Shown: positions 45,567 to 55,526, counted from the stretch's first letter. The stretch: DNA of 64,000 nucleotides from Ruegeria sediminis (GCF_005938215.1 NZ_VCPD01000001.1:1-64000); one strand, 5' to 3'. Made by a program: numbers and translations. The notes: generated from the letters alone by a model not told the origin.

Positions 45567-45941
45567 CTACACCCCCTCCCCCCTTACCAGCAGATCCAGC
45601 ATCCCCGAGATGTCCTCGATCTCCTCGGCGATCACATGGGTCACCGAATGCGCCCGCTGCATCCGGCCCGTCACCCTCAGCAGCCGACCGGCGATCACCG
45701 CGCGGCGGAAGCGTTCGTAGATCTTGCGCCAGACGATCACGTTCACCACGCCGGTCTCGTCCTCGAGCGTGACGAAGATCACCCCCTTGGCCGTCCCCGG
45801 CCGCTGCCGCAGGATCACCAGCCCGGCCATCGTCACCCGCGCGCCCTCGGGCGGGTCGTTCAGCCGGTCGGCGGGCAGGCAGGCGGGCGGGCGCGGCCAG
45901 TCGCGGCCCGGCGCCACCGGGGAAACAGGGGTCACGATCAT
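45567..45941 (-). pseudogene. DnaE2 (ImuC) C-terminal OB-domain remnant
   Basis: About 124 residues from ATG 45941. From residue 30 on it matches the C-terminal OB fold of error-prone polymerase DnaE2: VTMAGLVILRQRPGTAKGVI, FVTLEDETGVVNVIVWRKIY and VTHVIAEEIEDISGMLDLL. The polymerase proper, more than 900 residues, is absent, as are imuA and imuB; ferredoxin follows on the other side. The first 20 or so residues (IVTPVSPVAPGRDWPRPP) are not obviously from DnaE2. It sits two bases behind a perfect LexA box. It is either what remains after deletion of an imuAB-dnaE2 cassette or an SOS-expressed stand-alone OB protein. Confidence 0.75.
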
Positions 45942-45943
45942 GA

Positions 45944-45958
45944 GAACAAAAATAGAAC
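45944..45958 (-). promoter_or_regulatory. LexA (SOS) box, alphaproteobacterial type
   Basis: GTTC-TATTTTT-GTTC on the minus strand is an exact match to the alphaproteobacterial LexA consensus GTTC-N7-GTTC. It ends two bases before the ATG of the DnaE2 fragment and is 111 bases from the ferredoxin start on the other strand. Confidence 0.9.
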
Positions 45959-46002
45959 ATTGGCCGCGAATGTCCAGACGCGCCGCGATGGGTCGCAAAT
46001 GA

Positions 46003-46391
<389 letters not shown>

Positions 46392-46392
<1 letters not shown>

Positions 46393-47117
46393 TGCCGCGC
46401 CGCCTGCGGCAAGGGCTTGTCCGCAGCGCACGGGCCGCGTTTTGCCTGTGGCTGGCCGGGGCAGGCCCGGCCGCATGGGCCGACACCATCGCCTCGGCCC
46501 GCTTCACCGAACCGACCGCCCGCTACGCGCATGGCGTTCTGGGCGACGACCTGGAATGGGGCGCACTGGAGCTGACGCTGTCGGACGGGCGGACGGTCAC
46601 CCACACCCTGCCCGAGACGCGTGTGTTCGAGGACCTCGCCCCCCGCCTCGCCGATCTGGACGGCGACGGCCGGCCCGAGGCGATCGTGGTCGAAAGCGAC
46701 GCCCGGACCGGGGCCAGCCTCGCCATCTACACGGCCAGGGGCAAGCTGACCGCGACCCCGCATATCGGCACCCGTTTCCGCTGGCTGGCCCCTGCGGGCT
46801 GGGCGGACCTGGATGGCGACGGGTACACCGACATCGCCTATGTCGACCGCCCCCATCTGGCCAAGACCCTGCGCATCTGGCGCTTTCGCGACGGCGCCCT
46901 GACCGAGATCGACAGCCTGCCCGGCCTGACCAACCACCGGATTGGCGAGGATTTCATCTCGGGCGGCCTGCGCGACTGCGGTGCCGGCCCCGAACTGATC
47001 CTCGCCAGCGCGGACTGGCGCAGCATCGTCTCGGTCCGTCATGACGGCGGCTGGATCCGCCGCGACCTCGGCCCATTCACGACCGCCGGAATGGCGCGCG
47101 CGCTGGCCTGCGAGTGA
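46392..47117 (+). CDS. Exported FG-GAP/VCBS-repeat protein
   Basis: A 241-residue protein with an N-terminal signal peptide (hydrophobic AFCLWLAGAGPAAWA, cleavage after about residue 35). Two FG-GAP/VCBS repeats are recognised by calcium-loop sequences LADLDGDGRPEAIVVESD and WADLDGDGYTDIAYVDRP. A third degenerate repeat follows. Such propeller proteins bind calcium and act extracellularly, with unknown partner here. It is translationally coupled to the ferredoxin gene. Confidence 0.85.
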
Positions 47118-47128
47118 CCGGGCCAGTC

Positions 47129-47743
47129 TCAGGGGCCCGAGCGGACCACGTGATCGCCCTCGATCCCGCCCAGCGACTGGAACAGCGCGGCGGTGTTGTT
47201 GACCCCGAACTTCTTCAGCAGCCGCGCCCGGTGGACCTCGACCGTCCGGTAACTCAGGTCCAGTTCCCGCGCGATCTCCTTGCTGGTCCGACCTTCGCTC
47301 AGCAGCGAGAACACCTCGCGCTCGCGGCGGGTCAGCGGCTGATAGGGGCGGATGGCCGACAGGTCGGCAAAGCTCCAGACGGCGCGCGCCAGCGGATCCT
47401 CGGGCGTGAAGGTCTGCCCCCTGACCCGGCACCAGAACAGATCGCCGTCCTTGCGCCGCATGACCCTTTCGTCCCAGTAGAGATTGCCCTCGCCCAGTTC
47501 CTTGTCGCCCCGGTGCAGGATGTTCGAGAACTCCTCGGCGCTCGGGTAGAGAAAGGCGAACAGCCGGTCCAGAAGCTCGTCCCGCTGATAGCCGAACATC
47601 TGGCAGAACCGCCGGTTCACCTCGCGGATCACGCGCGACTCGGTGACCACGATCCCGACCGGCACCCAGTCGAAGGCCAGCGCCCGCAATTCCCGCGCGG
47701 CATAGGCGGCGTCCAGTTCCGTCTTGTCGATGGGTCCGGGCAT
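47129..47743 (-). CDS. PAS-LuxR transcriptional regulator
   Basis: A 204-residue regulator. Residues about 20-125 form a PAS domain (VPVGIVVTESRVIREVNRRF, MFGYQRDELL), and 135-195 a LuxR-type helix-turn-helix (LTRREREVFSLLSEGRTSKE, LDLSYRTVEVHRARLLKKFG). It lacks the receiver or autoinducer domain, so the PAS sensor is the input. GAGGAG seven bases before ATG 47743 fixes the start over MPPRRPAM upstream. It is convergent with the FG-GAP gene. Confidence 0.9.
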   Translation of the reverse strand: MPGPIDKTELDAAYAARELRALAFDWVPVGIVVTESRVIREVNRRFCQMFGYQRDELLDRLFAFLYPSAEEFSNILHRGDKELGEGNLYWDERVMRRKDGDLFWCRVRGQTFTPEDPLARAVWSFADLSAIRPYQPLTRREREVFSLLSEGRTSKEIARELDLSYRTVEVHRARLLKKFGVNNTAALFQSLGGIEGDHVVRSGP

Positions 47744-47857
47744 GGCAGGTCTCCTCGGCGGCAATCATAATCCGCGAGAAAGACAAAAGAAAACCGCAAC
47801 CGCGGCCCGATCCGCGAATTCACGGGCCAGGCGGGCGACGCCGAACGTCTATCCGCG

Positions 47858-49120
47858 TCAAAGCGCCCGCCAGCCGATGTCCCGGCGGTAAAACCCGCCC
47901 GGCCAATCGACGGCCTTGACCATGGCATAGGCCCGGTCGCGCGCTTCCTGCAGCGTATCGCCGCGCGCCGTCACGTTCAGCACCCGCCCGCCATTGGCAA
48001 GGATGGCGCCGCCCTCGGCCTTGGTGCCCGCATGGAACACCATGTTGCGGCTGTCCTCGGGCAGATCGTCCAGCCCCTTGATTTCGGTGCCTTTCTCGTA
48101 GGAACCGGGATAGCCCTTGGCCGCCATCACCACCGTCATCGCGTGGTCGTCGGCCCAGTTCACCCGCGCCTCGCCCAGACGCCCCTCAGCCGCCGCATGC
48201 ATCAGGTCCAGCGCCTGCCCGCCCAGCCGCATCATCAGCACCTGGCATTCGGGATCACCGAAACGGACGTTGTATTCGACCAGCCGCGGCTGCCCGTCCC
48301 TGATCATCAACCCGGCGTACAGCACCCCCTGGAACGGCGTGCCCCGCCGCGCCATCTCGGCCATCGTCGGGCGCACGATCTCGTCCATCGCGCGGGCCTC
48401 GATCTCGGCGCTCAGGACCGGCGCGGGCGAATAGGCCCCCATGCCGCCGGTGTTGAGGCCGGTGTCGCCCTCGCCCACCCGCTTGTGATCCTGCGCCGTG
48501 CCCACCGACAGGATGTTCTGCCCGTCGCACAGCACGAAAAGCGAGGCTTCCTCGCCCTCCATGAACTCCTCGATCACAACTTCGGCCCCGGCCCCGCCAA
48601 AGGCGCCGCCGAACATGTCGTCCACCGCTTCCAGCGCCGTCGCCTCGTCCATCGCCACGATCACGCCCTTGCCCGCGGCCAGACCGTCGGCCTTGACCAC
48701 GATCGGCGCGCCCTGTTCGCGGATATAGTCCCTGGCCGGCCCGGCCTCGGTGAACCGCGCATAGGCGGCGGTCGGGGCCCCGGCGGCGTCGCAGATCTCC
48801 TTGGTGAAGCTTTTCGAGGCTTCCAGCCGCGCCGCCTCGGCGGACGGCCCGAAGACCAGGATCCCCGCCTCGCGCAGCCGGTCCGCAACGCCCGACGCCA
48901 AGGGAGCTTCGGGACCCACGACCACGAAGTCGATGGCGTTCTCTTCGGCGAAACTCACCACCGCGCCGCCGTTCTCGATGTCCAGCGCCGCGCATTCGGC
49001 GATCTGCGCGATCCCCGCATTGCCCGGCGCCACGATCAGCCGGTCGCATTTGGGATTCTGCATCACCGCCCAGGCCAGGCTGTGCTCGCGTCCGCCGCTG
49101 CCGAGAATGAGGATGTTCAT
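47858..49120 (-). CDS. purD: Phosphoribosylamine-glycine ligase
   Basis: A 420-residue ATP-grasp enzyme of de novo purine synthesis. It opens [19 protein letters not shown], has the glycine-rich [39 protein letters not shown] and the [15 protein letters not shown] tail. Length is standard. It is divergent from xseA, 77 bases away. Confidence 0.97.
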   Translation of the reverse strand: MNILILGSGGREHSLAWAVMQNPKCDRLIVAPGNAGIAQIAECAALDIENGGAVVSFAEENAIDFVVVGPEAPLASGVADRLREAGILVFGPSAEAARLEASKSFTKEICDAAGAPTAAYARFTEAGPARDYIREQGAPIVVKADGLAAGKGVIVAMDEATALEAVDDMFGGAFGGAGAEVVIEEFMEGEEASLFVLCDGQNILSVGTAQDHKRVGEGDTGLNTGGMGAYSPAPVLSAEIEARAMDEIVRPTMAEMARRGTPFQGVLYAGLMIRDGQPRLVEYNVRFGDPECQVLMMRLGGQALDLMHAAAEGRLGEARVNWADDHAMTVVMAAKGYPGSYEKGTEIKGLDDLPEDSRNMVFHAGTKAEGGAILANGGRVLNVTARGDTLQEARDRAYAMVKAVDWPGGFYRRDIGWRAL

Positions 49121-49197
49121 GGGGGCTGTCTCCGATCTGCTTGGCCTCGCCTGCGCGGCGTTCTAAGCTGCGCGCGCAGGCGAAACAAGGCGATGAA

Positions 49198-50685
49198 ATG
49201 TCCGATCTGATCGACGACCCCATTCCGGGGCAGAACATGCCCGAATACACCGTTTCGGAGATCTCCGGCGAGGTGAAGCGCACGCTGGAAGGCAGCTTTG
49301 GGCGAATCCGCGTGCGGGGCGAGGTCGGGCGCGTGTTCAAGGCCCGCTCGGGGCACCTCTATTACGACATCAAGGACGACCGCAACGTGCTGGCCTGCAC
49401 GACCTGGAAAGGCCAGATCGACGGGCTGTCGGTGGTGCCCGAGGAAGGGCTCGAGGTCGTCGTCACCGGCCGCCTCACCGCCTTCGGCGCGCAGTCGAAA
49501 TACAACCTCAACGTCGACGAGGTGGCGGTTGCCGGTCAGGGCGCGCTAATGGCGCTGCTGGAAAAACGCAAGAAACAGCTTGAGTCCGAGGGGCTGTTCG
49601 CGCCCGAACGCAAGAAGCCCCTGCCCTACCTGCCGCAGATCATCGGCGTCGTGACCTCGCCCTCGGGCGCGGTGATCCGCGACATCCTGCACCGCCTGCG
49701 CGACCGCTTTCCGCGCAAGGTACTGATCTGGCCGGTCGCGGTGCAGGGGTCCAGCTGCGCCCCCGAGGTGGCCCGCGCCATCGAAGGGTTCAACCGCCTG
49801 ACGCCCGGCGGCGCGCTGCCCCGGCCGGATCTCATCATCGTCGCCCGCGGCGGCGGCTCGATCGAGGATCTCTGGGGCTTCAACGAGGAAATCGTGGCCC
49901 GCGCCGCCGCCGCCTCGCAGATCCCGCTGATCTCGGCCGTGGGGCACGAGACCGACACCACACTGATCGACTACGTCTCGGACCGCCGCGCGCCCACGCC
50001 CACCGCCGCCGCCGAGCTGGCGGTGCCGGTGCGGATGGAGCTTCTGGCCTGGACCGGCCAGCAGGGCGCGCGCCTGTCCCGCGCCGCCACCGACGCCGTG
50101 CAGCGCCGCGCCCAGCGCCTGCGCGACCTGTCCCGCGCCCTGCCGCGGGCCGAAACCCTGCTCGACAGCCCCCGCCAGCGGCTGGACCTGATCGCGGACC
50201 GCCTCGCCCCTGCATTGCAGCGCGGCGTGCAGAACCGCAGGCTGCAGGTCGTGGAACTGTCCGCCCATTTGCGGCCATCCACCTTGAGAAACCTGGTGAA
50301 AACGCGCCAGGACCAGCTTCGCAACCTGTCCTCGCGCCTGTCGGTGCGCCCGATCCGGCGCGAAATCGAGGTTCAGCGCCAGGCCGTCAACCGCCTGTCC
50401 GACCGGCTGAACGCCGCCCAGATCAACCGCATCGACCGGCTGCGCAAACAGGTCGATGCCACCGAACGCCTGCGCATCTCGCTGGGCTACGAATCGACGC
50501 TTGAACGCGGCTTTGCCGTGGTCCGGGCCGAGGGCCGGATCGTGACCTCAAAGGAAGAAGCCAGCCGCCATGCAAGCCTCGAGATCCAGTTTGCCGACGG
50601 CCGCATGACCACCGGATCGACTGCCGCGAAACCGCCGGCGAAAAAGGATAAACCCGAACCGCCCGATCAGGGGACGCTGTTCTGA
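49198..50685 (+). CDS. xseA: Exodeoxyribonuclease VII large subunit
   Basis: A 495-residue subunit that degrades single-stranded DNA with XseB. The N-terminal OB domain has YTVSEISGEVKRTLEGSFG, and the catalytic domain has IGVVTSPSGAVIRDILHRL, ARGGGSIEDLWGFNEE and AVGHETDTTLIDYVSDRRAP. The C-terminal half is a long Arg-rich helical region. ATG 49198 is preferred to the upstream TTG. XseB is not seen in the window. Confidence 0.95.
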   Translation: MSDLIDDPIPGQNMPEYTVSEISGEVKRTLEGSFGRIRVRGEVGRVFKARSGHLYYDIKDDRNVLACTTWKGQIDGLSVVPEEGLEVVVTGRLTAFGAQSKYNLNVDEVAVAGQGALMALLEKRKKQLESEGLFAPERKKPLPYLPQIIGVVTSPSGAVIRDILHRLRDRFPRKVLIWPVAVQGSSCAPEVARAIEGFNRLTPGGALPRPDLIIVARGGGSIEDLWGFNEEIVARAAAASQIPLISAVGHETDTTLIDYVSDRRAPTPTAAAELAVPVRMELLAWTGQQGARLSRAATDAVQRRAQRLRDLSRALPRAETLLDSPRQRLDLIADRLAPALQRGVQNRRLQVVELSAHLRPSTLRNLVKTRQDQLRNLSSRLSVRPIRREIEVQRQAVNRLSDRLNAAQINRIDRLRKQVDATERLRISLGYESTLERGFAVVRAEGRIVTSKEEASRHASLEIQFADGRMTTGSTAAKPPAKKDKPEPPDQGTLF

Positions 50686-50701
50686 GCCCCGGCCCGGCGG
50701 G

Positions 50702-51097
50702 TCAAACGCCCACTTCCGGCCCGTGGCACAGCATCTCTTCCCCGATGTCCTCCGCCTCATAAAGCTCGGTCGCCTCGGGGTCGCCCTCGAACCGGGCGAT
50801 CAGCCCCGAGGGCGACTGCAGAAACACCCAGCATTGCGGGTCCAGCCGGTCTTCGTAGATGAAACAGATCTGCTCTTCCTGCTCGTACCAGACGCCCTCC
50901 TTGCAGTCGCCGTCCAGGAACGACCAGATCACGCGCCGGTTGGGCAGGTAGCGCTCGACCCCGTAGGCCACGCCGTCGAACCCGTAGAACAGCGTTTTCC
51001 CCTGCGTGTAGGCGTCGAATTCCGCGGCCGACATCGGTTCTTCGGCCCAGGCCGCTGGGCCTGACAAAAGCACGAGAATCACCAGACGCGTCAGCAT
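50702..51097 (-). CDS. Exported protein of unknown function
   Basis: A 131-residue protein with a signal peptide (LVILVLLSGPAAWAEE) and a domain containing FDAYTQGKTLFYGFDGVAYG, VIWSFLDGDCKEGVWYEQEE and QCWVFLQSPSGLIARF. Three Cys and several aromatic residues suggest a small disulfide-bonded periplasmic fold. I recognise no named family; proteins of this outline are common in Rhodobacterales. Confidence 0.7.
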   Translation of the reverse strand: MLTRLVILVLLSGPAAWAEEPMSAAEFDAYTQGKTLFYGFDGVAYGVERYLPNRRVIWSFLDGDCKEGVWYEQEEQICFIYEDRLDPQCWVFLQSPSGLIARFEGDPEATELYEAEDIGEEMLCHGPEVGV

Positions 51098-51247
51098 GGG
51101 CCGATTGTGTCAGATCGGACAACCCGCCGCCACATCCCAACCCCGCACCCGATAACTCGACGTCAGCCTTGCCCGGCGCCGCCCCTTGCAGGTTGACTGC
51201 GCGGGGGAAACCTCGTCCCGGGCCGCAACCAGCAAGGGGGCCATCGA

Positions 51248-51886
51248 ATGCCGCATATCCTGTATTGGCTCGCCGCCGCCTGCGCGCTGGCCTACCTGCC
51301 GCTGACGGCCCGCCCCGCCGGCATGATCCGCACCCTGCTGAAAACCGCGTCGGTCGCCCTGCTCGCCCTGCTTGCCGCCAGCCAGGGCGGACCGGCGCTG
51401 CTGGTCGCGGCGCTTGCGCTCTGCGCCGTGGGCGACGCCCTGCTCTCGCGCGAGACCGAAGGCGCCTTCATGGCCGGGATCGGCGCTTTCGCCGCCGGGC
51501 ATCTGGCCTATGTCGCGCTGTTCCTGACGCATCCCGACAGCGATCCGGCCCGGATCTTCGACAGCCCGGGCGTGGTCTGGACCCTGATCCTACTCGGCGT
51601 GGTCATGGCCACGCTGCTTTCGCAGCGCGCGGGCGATCTCAGGGGGCCGGTTCTGGCCTATATCCCCATCATTCTCGGCATGGGAATAACGGTTCTCGCG
51701 CTGCCCGACGCCGGCTCGCTGCGCTGGGCGCTGCCGGCGGCCTTGGCGTTCATCGCCTCGGACCTGATCCTGGCGACCGAAAGGTTCCTCCTGCCGCCCG
51801 AACACCCCGCGCTGCGGCTGACGCCCTACCTCGTCTGGCCGCTCTACTGGGGCGCGCAGGCAGGCTTCACCTTGGCCTTCGCCTGA
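51248..51886 (+). CDS. YhhN family protein (lysoplasmalogenase-like)
   Basis: A 212-residue membrane protein with about eight hydrophobic segments. Family motifs include LKTASVALLALLAASQGGP, ALCAVGDALLSRETEGAFMA and IASDLILATERFLLP, with the two conserved Asp in GDALL and SDLIL. YhhN/TMEM86 proteins hydrolyse vinyl-ether lysophospholipids in animals; the bacterial role is unsettled. Start at 51248 follows GGGGGCC. It precedes ftsY on the same strand. Confidence 0.85.
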   Translation: MPHILYWLAAACALAYLPLTARPAGMIRTLLKTASVALLALLAASQGGPALLVAALALCAVGDALLSRETEGAFMAGIGAFAAGHLAYVALFLTHPDSDPARIFDSPGVVWTLILLGVVMATLLSQRAGDLRGPVLAYIPIILGMGITVLALPDAGSLRWALPAALAFIASDLILATERFLLPPEHPALRLTPYLVWPLYWGAQAGFTLAFA

Positions 51887-51944
51887 CCCTTTGCAACCGG
51901 CGCCAATCCGCATTAGGTGAGGGGAACACCTGCGGAGACCTCAC

Positions 51945-53105
51945 ATGGCGTTTTTCTCAAAGCTCAAGGACCGGCTGTTCAAATCCTCCTCGCGGCTCGA
52001 ACAGGGGCTGGACGCGATCGTCGAAGAGGGTGGCGAGGAAACGCCCCCCACCCCCGACCCGGTGATCCCCGAGCCCGAGCCGGAACCGCAGCCGGTTCCC
52101 GAGGTGCCCGAGCCCGCACCGGTGCCGCAGCCGGTGGAAACGCCCTCGCCCATCCCGGCCGATCCGGTGCCCGCCCCGCCGCCGCCCGAGGACCCGGCAC
52201 CCGAGGCGCAGACGAAACCGGGCCTGCTGGGCCGCCTGTTCACCCGCGCCGACACCCGCACCGTGATCCGGCGCACGCTCGACGACGACATGCTCGAACA
52301 GCTCGAAGAGCTGCTGATCGCCGCCGACATGGGCGTCGACACCGCCCTGCGCGTGACCGCCAACATGGCCGAAGGCCGCTATGGCAAGAAGCTGTCCACC
52401 GACGAGATCAAGCAGCTTCTGGCGCGCGAGGTGGCCCGCATCATGGAGCCCGTCGCCAAGCCCCTGCCGATCTACCCCAAACGCCCGCAGGTCGTTCTGG
52501 TCGTGGGCGTCAACGGCTCGGGCAAGACCACGACCATCGGCAAGCTCGCCAGCCAGTTCAGGGCGGCGGGCAAGAAGGTGGTCATCGCCGCCGGCGACAC
52601 TTTCCGCGCCGCGGCGGTCGAACAGCTGCAGATCTGGGGCGATCGTGCCGGCGTGCCGGTTCTGACCGCGCCCGAGGGCTCGGACCCCGCCTCGCTCGCT
52701 TTCGACGCCCTGACCAAGGCGCAGCAGGACGGCGCCGACCTGCTGATGATCGACACCGCCGGCCGGCTGCAGAACCGCGCCGACCTGATGGAGGAACTGG
52801 CCAAGATCGTCCGCGTCATCCGCAAGAAGGACGAGACCGCCCCGCACAACACGCTCCTGGTGCTGGACGCCACCACGGGCCAGAACGCGCTCAGCCAGGT
52901 CGAGACCTTCCAGAAGCTGGCCGATGTCTCGGGCCTTGTAATGACCAAGCTCGACGGCACCGCCAAGGGCGGCGTCCTGGTGGCGCTGGCCGACAAGTTC
53001 GGACTGCCGATCCACGCCATCGGCGTCGGCGAACAGATCGACGACCTCGCCCCATTCGACCCCGAGGAATTCGCGGCCGCCCTGACCGGCCTCAACGCCG
53101 CCTGA
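51945..53105 (+). CDS. ftsY: Signal recognition particle receptor FtsY
   Basis: A 386-residue GTPase. The acidic, Pro/Glu-rich N-terminal A domain (about residues 25-90) is followed by the NG domain with VVGVNGSGKTTTIGKLASQ (G1), DTFRAAAVEQLQ, LLMIDTAGRLQNRADLMEEL (G3) and MTKLDGTAKGGVLVALADKF (G4). It docks SRP-bound ribosomes at the membrane. The terminator-type repeat at 53117-53157 follows. Confidence 0.97.
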   Translation: MAFFSKLKDRLFKSSSRLEQGLDAIVEEGGEETPPTPDPVIPEPEPEPQPVPEVPEPAPVPQPVETPSPIPADPVPAPPPPEDPAPEAQTKPGLLGRLFTRADTRTVIRRTLDDDMLEQLEELLIAADMGVDTALRVTANMAEGRYGKKLSTDEIKQLLAREVARIMEPVAKPLPIYPKRPQVVLVVGVNGSGKTTTIGKLASQFRAAGKKVVIAAGDTFRAAAVEQLQIWGDRAGVPVLTAPEGSDPASLAFDALTKAQQDGADLLMIDTAGRLQNRADLMEELAKIVRVIRKKDETAPHNTLLVLDATTGQNALSQVETFQKLADVSGLVMTKLDGTAKGGVLVALADKFGLPIHAIGVGEQIDDLAPFDPEEFAAALTGLNAA

Positions 53106-53116
53106 TCTTCACCTTT

Positions 53117-53157
53117 TTCCAAATACTCCCGGGGGTCCGGGGGCAGGCAGCCCCCGG
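53117..53157. repeat. GC hairpin repeat/terminator behind ftsY
   Basis: CAAATACTCCCGGGGGTCC leads into CCGGGGGC (53137-53144) and GCCCCCGG (53150-53157), an eight-base stem with a five-base loop. Sequences starting with this leader and ending in such a hairpin recur between genes of Rhodobacterales, where they may act as terminators or processing signals. Only this copy was noticed in the window. Confidence 0.7.
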
Positions 53158-53186
53158 CCTCTCCTCCCGGCGCAAAGGCCCTCCTG

Positions 53187-54089
53187 TTGAGCGAATGGCT
53201 GATTTCCCTTGAAGGCACCGAGGCGGGCCACCAGCTCGCCCTCGGCCTTGCCCTGATGGCGGCCTTCCTGCACGCGGTCTTCGGCGCATTGCAGAAGGGC
53301 CGGCATGATCCGTGGCTGTCGCGGGGCGCAATCGACGCCTCCTACGGGCTCATGGCCGCCCCCTTCGCGCTGTTCGTGGTGCCCTGGCCCGAACCGCACA
53401 TGTGGCCGATCTTCGCCACCGCCTGGCTGATCCACACCTTCTACAAGATCCTACAGGCGATGGCCTATTCCAAGGGCTCCTACACGGTCGTCTACCCGGT
53501 GGTGCGCGGGACGGGGCCCCTGTTCACCGTGATCGGCGCATACCTGCTGTTCGGCGAGATCTTCACCGTCACGCAATGGCTGGGCGTCGCGGTGCTGCTG
53601 TCCGGCATCTTCGGCCTTGCCGCCTACAACCTGCGCTACCTCGAAACCAACCGGGACACGCTGGTTCTGGCGCTGGGCCTGGCCTTCGCGACCGGGCTGT
53701 TCGTGGCGCTCTACACCACCTACGACGCCTACGGCATCCGCGCCACCGCCGACCCCTTCACGTTCCTCGCCTGGTTCTTCATGATCGACGGCGTCGTCAT
53801 GCCGGTCTACGCGTTCCTGCGCTGGCGGGCGATGATCAACCGGCCCACGCCCGGCCCGCTGATGCTGCGCGGCTTCGTCGGCGGCATCGTCGCCTTCCTG
53901 TCCTTCGGCGCGATCATGCTGGCCACCCGGCTGGACAAGGTGGGCGAGGCCGCCGTATTGCGGGAAACCTCGACGGTGTTTGCAGCCCTGATCGGTTGGC
54001 TGGTACTGAAAGACACCGTTGGTCCGCGGCGAATCGCGCTGATGACCTTGATTGCGCTCGGCGCGGTAATAGTTGAAATGGGCGGATAG
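53187..54089 (+). CDS. EamA/DMT superfamily transporter
   Basis: A 300-residue membrane protein with about ten hydrophobic segments in two EamA halves. LALMAAFLHAVFGALQKGR and YTVVYPVVRGTGPLFTVIGA mark the first half, and LRETSTVFAALIGWLVLKD the second. It starts from TTG 53187 to give MSEWLISLEG; an ATG at residue 24 would truncate the first helix. The stop overlaps the start of the extended yciB frame by a few bases, so both are likely cotranscribed. Substrate unknown. Confidence 0.85.
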   Translation: MSEWLISLEGTEAGHQLALGLALMAAFLHAVFGALQKGRHDPWLSRGAIDASYGLMAAPFALFVVPWPEPHMWPIFATAWLIHTFYKILQAMAYSKGSYTVVYPVVRGTGPLFTVIGAYLLFGEIFTVTQWLGVAVLLSGIFGLAAYNLRYLETNRDTLVLALGLAFATGLFVALYTTYDAYGIRATADPFTFLAWFFMIDGVVMPVYAFLRWRAMINRPTPGPLMLRGFVGGIVAFLSFGAIMLATRLDKVGEAAVLRETSTVFAALIGWLVLKDTVGPRRIALMTLIALGAVIVEMGG

Positions 54090-54105
54090 GCAGCAGGACG
54101 AAGGC

Positions 54106-54711
54106 ATGGCAGGAAAGAAAGAGATCAACCCGCTTTTCAAGCAGGTGCTGGAACTGGGGCCGCCGCTGGCGTTCTTCTTCATCTACCTGCGCCTGCGCGA
54201 CGACACCTTCGTGATCGGCGGAACCGACTATTCCGGCTTCATCGTCGCCACGGTGCTGTTCGTGCCGATCATGCTGGCCGCCATGGCGACGCTCTGGTTC
54301 ATGACCGGCAAGCTCAGCCGGATGCAGATCTTCACCGCCTTCATGGTGATCTTCTTCGGCGGCCTGACCGCATGGTTCAACGACGAACGCTTCTTCAAGA
54401 TGAAGACCACGCTGGTCTACGGCTTCTTCTCGGTCATTCTCGGGATCGGACTGCTGCAGGGCAAATCCTACCTGGCCTACGTGCTGGACGAGATGCTGCC
54501 CATGCGCCACGAAGGCTGGATGATCCTGACCCGCCGCCTGTGTGCAGGCTTCGCCCTGCTGGCGGCCGCGAACGAGCTGGTCTGGCGCACGATGTCGACC
54601 GACCTCTGGGTCAAGATCGAAACATTCGGCTTTCCGCTGGCGCTGATGGGCTTCCTGATGATGCAGTTCAACCTCTTGCAGCAATACATGGACGATCAGG
54701 GCGGCAACTGA
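54106..54711 (+). CDS. yciB: YciB family inner membrane-spanning (septation) protein
   Basis: A 201-residue membrane protein with five or six helices. Family landmarks are KQVLELGPPLAFFFIYLR, IFTAFMVIFFGGLTAWFND, FFKMKTTLVYGFFSVILG and LRLM-like region GFALLAAANELVWRTMSTD. YciB is involved in envelope synthesis and septation. ATG 54106 follows AGGACGAAGGC; an upstream ATG is in frame but falls in the EamA gene. Confidence 0.92.
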   Translation: MAGKKEINPLFKQVLELGPPLAFFFIYLRLRDDTFVIGGTDYSGFIVATVLFVPIMLAAMATLWFMTGKLSRMQIFTAFMVIFFGGLTAWFNDERFFKMKTTLVYGFFSVILGIGLLQGKSYLAYVLDEMLPMRHEGWMILTRRLCAGFALLAAANELVWRTMSTDLWVKIETFGFPLALMGFLMMQFNLLQQYMDDQGGN

Positions 54712-54857
54712 CCGGCTGCCGCGCCTCCGTTCCCCCTCGATGGCCCGCCCGGGCGGCCTGCCCAGGCGCCGAACAGGCGGTCAACCCCTTGGAATATTGC
54801 TCCAGTTGTGAAAAATGGTCCAACCACTCGACTTCCTGCAGGAGCAACCCGGCGCGC

Positions 54858-55526
54858 ATGAATGGCTTTCCCGACACTGGTTTCCTGTCCGATGCCTCGG
54901 ACCGGCTCAAGGCCATGCTGTCGGCGCAGGCTTCCGAGATCACGCTCGCGCGTGGCCAAGTCCTGTTTGAGCAGGGTGACGAAGGCAACGCGCTCTACGC
55001 GGTGGTCGAGGGAACGCTCGAAGTCTCCTTCCTCGCCATGAGCGGGCGCAAGCTGTCGCTGGCCCTCATGCGGCCCGGCGAGGTGTTCGGCGAAATCGCC
55101 CTGTTCGACCGCGGCCCGCGCACCGCGACCGTGTCGGCGGCCGAGCCGTCGCGCGTCCTGCGGGTCCGCAGCAGCGACGTGATGGCCCAGATCAAGTCGC
55201 ACCCGGAACTGGCCGTGGACCTGATCCGGCTGGCCGGATTGCGGATGCGCTACATGGGCTCGCAACTCAACGAACAGGTGTTCCTGCCCTTGCCGATCCG
55301 GCTGGCGCGCAAGCTGCTGCTTCTGTCCGGTCAGCAGGACGACCGCGGCAACCAGATCAAGCTGTCGCAGAGCGAACTGGCCGAATTCGTCGGCGCCACG
55401 CGCGAGGCGGTGTCCAAGACGCTGTCGGTCTGGAAGCGTGAAGGCGTGATCGACGCCACCCGCGGCGGGCTGGCCATCCGCGATTTCGACGCCTTGGCCA
55501 AGCTGGCGGATTCCGATCTGATCTGA
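54858..55526 (+). CDS. Crp/Fnr family transcriptional regulator
   Basis: A 222-residue regulator. Residues about 20-120 form a cyclic-nucleotide-type sensor domain (LFEQGDEGNALYAVVEGTLE, RPGEVFGEIALFDRGPRTAT), and about 145-205 a Crp-type helix-turn-helix (LSQSELAEFVGATREAVSKT). There is no N-terminal cysteine cluster, so it is not an oxygen-sensing FNR and is closer to nucleotide- or effector-binding Crp relatives. ATG 54858 has GGAG about 14 bases upstream. The terminator at 55660-55689 lies 134 bases downstream. Confidence 0.9.
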   Translation: MNGFPDTGFLSDASDRLKAMLSAQASEITLARGQVLFEQGDEGNALYAVVEGTLEVSFLAMSGRKLSLALMRPGEVFGEIALFDRGPRTATVSAAEPSRVLRVRSSDVMAQIKSHPELAVDLIRLAGLRMRYMGSQLNEQVFLPLPIRLARKLLLLSGQQDDRGNQIKLSQSELAEFVGATREAVSKTLSVWKREGVIDATRGGLAIRDFDALAKLADSDLI

